Source: Bacteroidota bacterium
GTDB lineage: Bacteria; Bacteroidota; Bacteroidia; NS11-12g; UBA955
Direction of reading: 5' to 3'
Assembly (NCBI GenBank): GCA_018333525.1
Contig: JAGXTF010000089.1
Coordinates: forward strand, 1-64,000
DNA: 64,000 bases
Within the stretch, counting starts at the first letter, position 1. Every line of letters begins with the position of its first letter. The notes under the pieces were generated by a model. The model saw nothing but the letters and a program-made list of their open reading frames with translations, was not told the origin of the DNA and did not search any database. A program made the position numbers and the translations under genes. Positions 61,612-64,000 of the stretch are shown here, piece by piece.

Positions 61612-63591
61612 TTATTTATAACTGCGCTGCGCTATTTTGATATTTTCGTAAACCAGATTTTCCTTGTGCATATCCCAATCCGACATGTTTTTGAATTCCC
61701 ATGCAGCTACATATTTGAAGTTGTCGTCATCGCGCATCGCTTCACCTTCCTCGGTCTGGTATTCTTCGCGGAAATGGCCTCCGCAACTTTCATTGCGATG
61801 CAGTGCATCTTTGCACATCAATTCGCCCAATTCCAAAAAGTCTGCTACGCGACCTGCTTTTTCCAATTCAGGATTGAATTCAAAACGGGATCCGGGAACG
61901 CGAACTTCTTTCCAAAATTCTTCTCGCAACTGCTGAATTTCAGCAATGGCTTCTTTCAAGCCCTCTGCTGTTCTTCCCATGCCACATTTGTTCCACATTA
62001 TTTGTCCCAGTCTGCGGTGAAAACTTTCTACTGTTTGTCCGCCCTGAATTCCCATTAAAGTATCCAAAACATCGGCACAGCGTTTTTCTGCTTCAACAAA
62101 AGCTTCGTGATCTGTGGGAATGCTCTTGGTTGCAATTTCTTTACTTAAATAAGTTCCAATGGTATAAGGAATTACAAAATATCCATCTGCCAAACCCTGC
62201 ATCAGTGCAGAAGCTCCGAGGCGGTTGGCACCGTGATCGCTGAAATTCGCTTCGCCCAATGCATAAAGCCCGGGAACGGTGGTCATCAATTCATAATCTA
62301 CCCACAGCCCACCCATGGTATAATGCACCGCAGGATAAATGCGCATTGGAACCTCGTATGGATCCTCATCGGTAATCTGTTTATACATATCAAAGAGGTT
62401 GCCGTATTTTTCCTTTATTACCTCTTTGCCAAGCTTTACCAGAGTTTCATCATCCGGGTTTTCTATCCCCAACTTTGATGCTTCAGCCCGGCCATATTTG
62501 TTCATTAAATTAAAACGGAAATCCAGATATACCGCCATTTTACTTGGTCCAACGCCATATCCTGCATCACAGCGTTCTTTTGCTGCGCGGCTGGCCACAT
62601 CTCTGGGGACCAGGTTCCCGAAGGCTGGATAACGGCGCTCCAGGTAATAATCCCGCTCTTCTTCCGGAATATCGTTGGGGTTGCGGTTGTCTCCTTTGGC
62701 CTTGGGCACCCAAATTCTGCCGTCATTTCTCAAAGATTCGCTCATTAGTGTGAGCTTGCTCTGATAATGTCCGGAAACCGGAATGCAGGTAGGGTGAATT
62801 TGCGTAAAACAAGGATTTCCAAAAAATGCCCCTGTTTTATGCGCTTTCCAGGCGGCAGTTACGTTGCTTCCCATGGCATTGGTACTTAAATAAAATACAT
62901 TGCCATATCCACCGGTGCAAAGCAAAACTGCATGTCCAAAATGTCTTTCTAACTCGCCTGAAATCAGGTCCCTGGCAATAATACCTCTGGCTTTGCCATC
63001 AATTTTTACCACTTCAAGCATTTCGTGGCGGTTGTACATTTTTACATTGCCAAGTCCAATCTGTCTTTCCAAAGCACTATAAGCACCCAGTAACAGCTGC
63101 TGACCTGTTTGCCCTGCGGCGTAAAAAGTGCGCTGAACCTGGGTTCCGCCAAATGAACGGTTACTAAGTGTTCCGCCATATTCTCTCGCAAAAGGCACTC
63201 CCTGTGCCACACATTGATCAATGATACTTGCGGATACTTCTGCCAGCCTATGCACATTTCCTTCTCTGGCTCGATAATCGCCGCCTTTTATGGTGTCATA
63301 AAATAATCTGTAAACGGAATCGCCATCATTCTGATAGTTTTTCGCGGCATTGATTCCTCCCTGCGCCGCAATACTATGCGCCCGTCGCGGAGAATCCTGA
63401 AAGCAAAATGCTTTAACTTTATAGCCCATTTCAGCCAGCGATGCTGCTGCGCTTGCGCCAGCCAGCCCTGTACCTACTACAATAATTTCCAGATTTCTTT
63501 TATTCGCCGGATTTACCAGAGCAACTGAGCTGCGGTATTTGGTCCACTTTTCTGAGAGTTGTCCTTCCGGAATTTTTGAATCTAAGGTCAT
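61612..63591 (-). CDS. sdhA: Succinate dehydrogenase / fumarate reductase flavoprotein subunit
   Basis: Oxidises succinate to fumarate in the TCA cycle (or the reverse in fumarate respiration), facing the cytoplasm. The 659-residue protein has the FAD Rossmann loop [15 protein letters not shown], the covalent FAD histidine in [13 protein letters not shown], substrate residues HPTC and the C-terminal capping region. The long form (659 residues) is usual for the B-type enzyme. It lies between sdhC (23 bp) and sdhB (8 bp) in one operon. Confidence 0.96.
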   Translation of the reverse strand: MTLDSKIPEGQLSEKWTKYRSSVALVNPANKRNLEIIVVGTGLAGASAAASLAEMGYKVKAFCFQDSPRRAHSIAAQGGINAAKNYQNDGDSVYRLFYDTIKGGDYRAREGNVHRLAEVSASIIDQCVAQGVPFAREYGGTLSNRSFGGTQVQRTFYAAGQTGQQLLLGAYSALERQIGLGNVKMYNRHEMLEVVKIDGKARGIIARDLISGELERHFGHAVLLCTGGYGNVFYLSTNAMGSNVTAAWKAHKTGAFFGNPCFTQIHPTCIPVSGHYQSKLTLMSESLRNDGRIWVPKAKGDNRNPNDIPEEERDYYLERRYPAFGNLVPRDVASRAAKERCDAGYGVGPSKMAVYLDFRFNLMNKYGRAEASKLGIENPDDETLVKLGKEVIKEKYGNLFDMYKQITDEDPYEVPMRIYPAVHYTMGGLWVDYELMTTVPGLYALGEANFSDHGANRLGASALMQGLADGYFVIPYTIGTYLSKEIATKSIPTDHEAFVEAEKRCADVLDTLMGIQGGQTVESFHRRLGQIMWNKCGMGRTAEGLKEAIAEIQQLREEFWKEVRVPGSRFEFNPELEKAGRVADFLELGELMCKDALHRNESCGGHFREEYQTEEGEAMRDDDNFKYVAAWEFKNMSDWDMHKENLVYENIKIAQRSYK

Positions 63592-63614
63592 CTTTTATTA
63601 ATCTCTTTTCTTAA

Positions 63615-64000
63615 TTATTGAACAATGTTAAAATGCATAGCTACCGGCATTGCAGCAAATAGCACAGAAACAACTATGGCAAATCCGTTTCCTATTTGTT
63701 GAATCAACGGGGTATATAATGGATGGTTAATTCCCAAACTCTGAAAAGCACTTTGAAATCCGTGCATCAAATGGTAAGCGAGTGAAATGCAACCTAAAAC
63801 ATATGCGGCAACAACCCAGGGTTCCGCAAAAACTTCCTTCATCATTTCATAAAGGGTTTGTTCGCCTCCGGTAACCACATCTGTAAATCTGCTGATTACC
63901 CAAAAATGTCTGAGGTGGATAATTAAGAAGAGCAACAACAGGGTTCCCAATAATCCCATACTTCTGGAATACCAGGTACTGTTGGCATTTCCCGCAGTCT
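63615..64000 (-). CDS. sdhC: Succinate dehydrogenase cytochrome b subunit, 5' end cut by the window
   Basis: The visible 128 or so codons run off the window end: the frame before the internal ATG at 63959 stays open (TAGNANSTWYSRSMGLLG), matching SdhC and showing the true start is upstream. Several membrane helices are visible, with HLRHFWVISRF and SLAYHLMHGFQSAFQSLGI, where the histidines ligand heme b. This B-type subunit anchors SdhAB and passes electrons to menaquinone. First gene of the sdhCAB operon. Confidence 0.9.
   Translation of the reverse strand, partial: TAGNANSTWYSRSMGLLGTLLLLFLIIHLRHFWVISRFTDVVTGGEQTLYEMMKEVFAEPWVVAAYVLGCISLAYHLMHGFQSAFQSLGINHPLYTPLIQQIGNGFAIVVSVLFAAMPVAMHFNIVQ

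Overview
The window is chromosomal DNA of a member of the Bacteroidota. Evidence: at least five proteins carry type IX secretion (T9SS) C-terminal sorting modules (type A tails, or type B CHU_C / gliding-motility modules); a PorV/PorQ-like barrel is present; succinate dehydrogenase is in the order sdhC-sdhA-sdhB without sdhD; Shine-Dalgarno sequences are not evident; and many start codons lie just downstream of a TAnnTTTG-like -7 box, the promoter element of this phylum. Genus cannot be told from the sequence. Most of the window is ordinary core genome; accessory or repeat-rich stretches lie at 1-400, 45.2-46.4 kb, 48.2-50.6 kb, 54.2-54.4 kb, 55.1-55.4 kb and 60.3-60.7 kb.

Layout. 1-400: composite palindromic repeats. 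0.55-9 kb, mostly minus strand: Kdo transferase waaA with a putative envelope protein and an alpha/beta hydrolase, alanine dehydrogenase, an LpxH-like phosphoesterase coupled to a glycosyltransferase, a LMW protein phosphatase, a 41-residue lipoprotein with its own terminator, and a secreted C1 peptidase. 9-19.7 kb: an M49-like peptidase and a tail-specific protease as a pair, a DUF998-like membrane protein, a CHU_C protein, ccmB, a TerB-like protein with biotin carboxylase, and a hydroxyacid dehydrogenase. 19.9-28.7 kb: a three-gene surface module (TonB-dependent-receptor-like protein, large T9SS cargo, PorV/PorQ-like barrel). 28.7-31.6 kb: greA, a HIT protein, lgt and holB. 31.6-38.8 kb: an ECF sigma factor, a membrane-anchored PKD/CHU_C protein placed like an anti-sigma factor, and a 1771-residue secreted PKD/CHU_C protein. 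38.8-48.2 kb: mnmE, a sortilin-like T9SS protein with a lipoprotein partner, an array of about 313-bp units carrying copies of a T9SS gene's 3' end, the parent gene, and an AhpD-like protein. 48.2-50.3 kb: tRNA-Phe, a dead GIY-YIG gene, two small orphan genes and an SRPBCC protein. 50.4-54.4 kb: a signal-peptide-bearing WD40-caspase gene bracketed by 110-bp direct repeats. 54.4-64 kb: barrel proteins, a TlpA-like thioredoxin, an alkyltransferase-like protein, a pseudouridine synthase, a MATE transporter, a 48-bp tandem repeat, and sdhBAC (sdhC runs off the end).

The main theme is the cell envelope and T9SS-dependent surface proteins. The most promising candidates for undescribed biology are (1) the ECF sigma / membrane CHU_C protein / giant CHU_C protein locus, which looks like a circuit linking type IX export to transcription; (2) the receptor-cargo-PorV-like module; (3) the tandem array of T9SS tail + terminator + palindrome; and (4) the exported WD40-caspase between direct repeats. 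All functional statements are from reading sequence and translations; no database search was possible.
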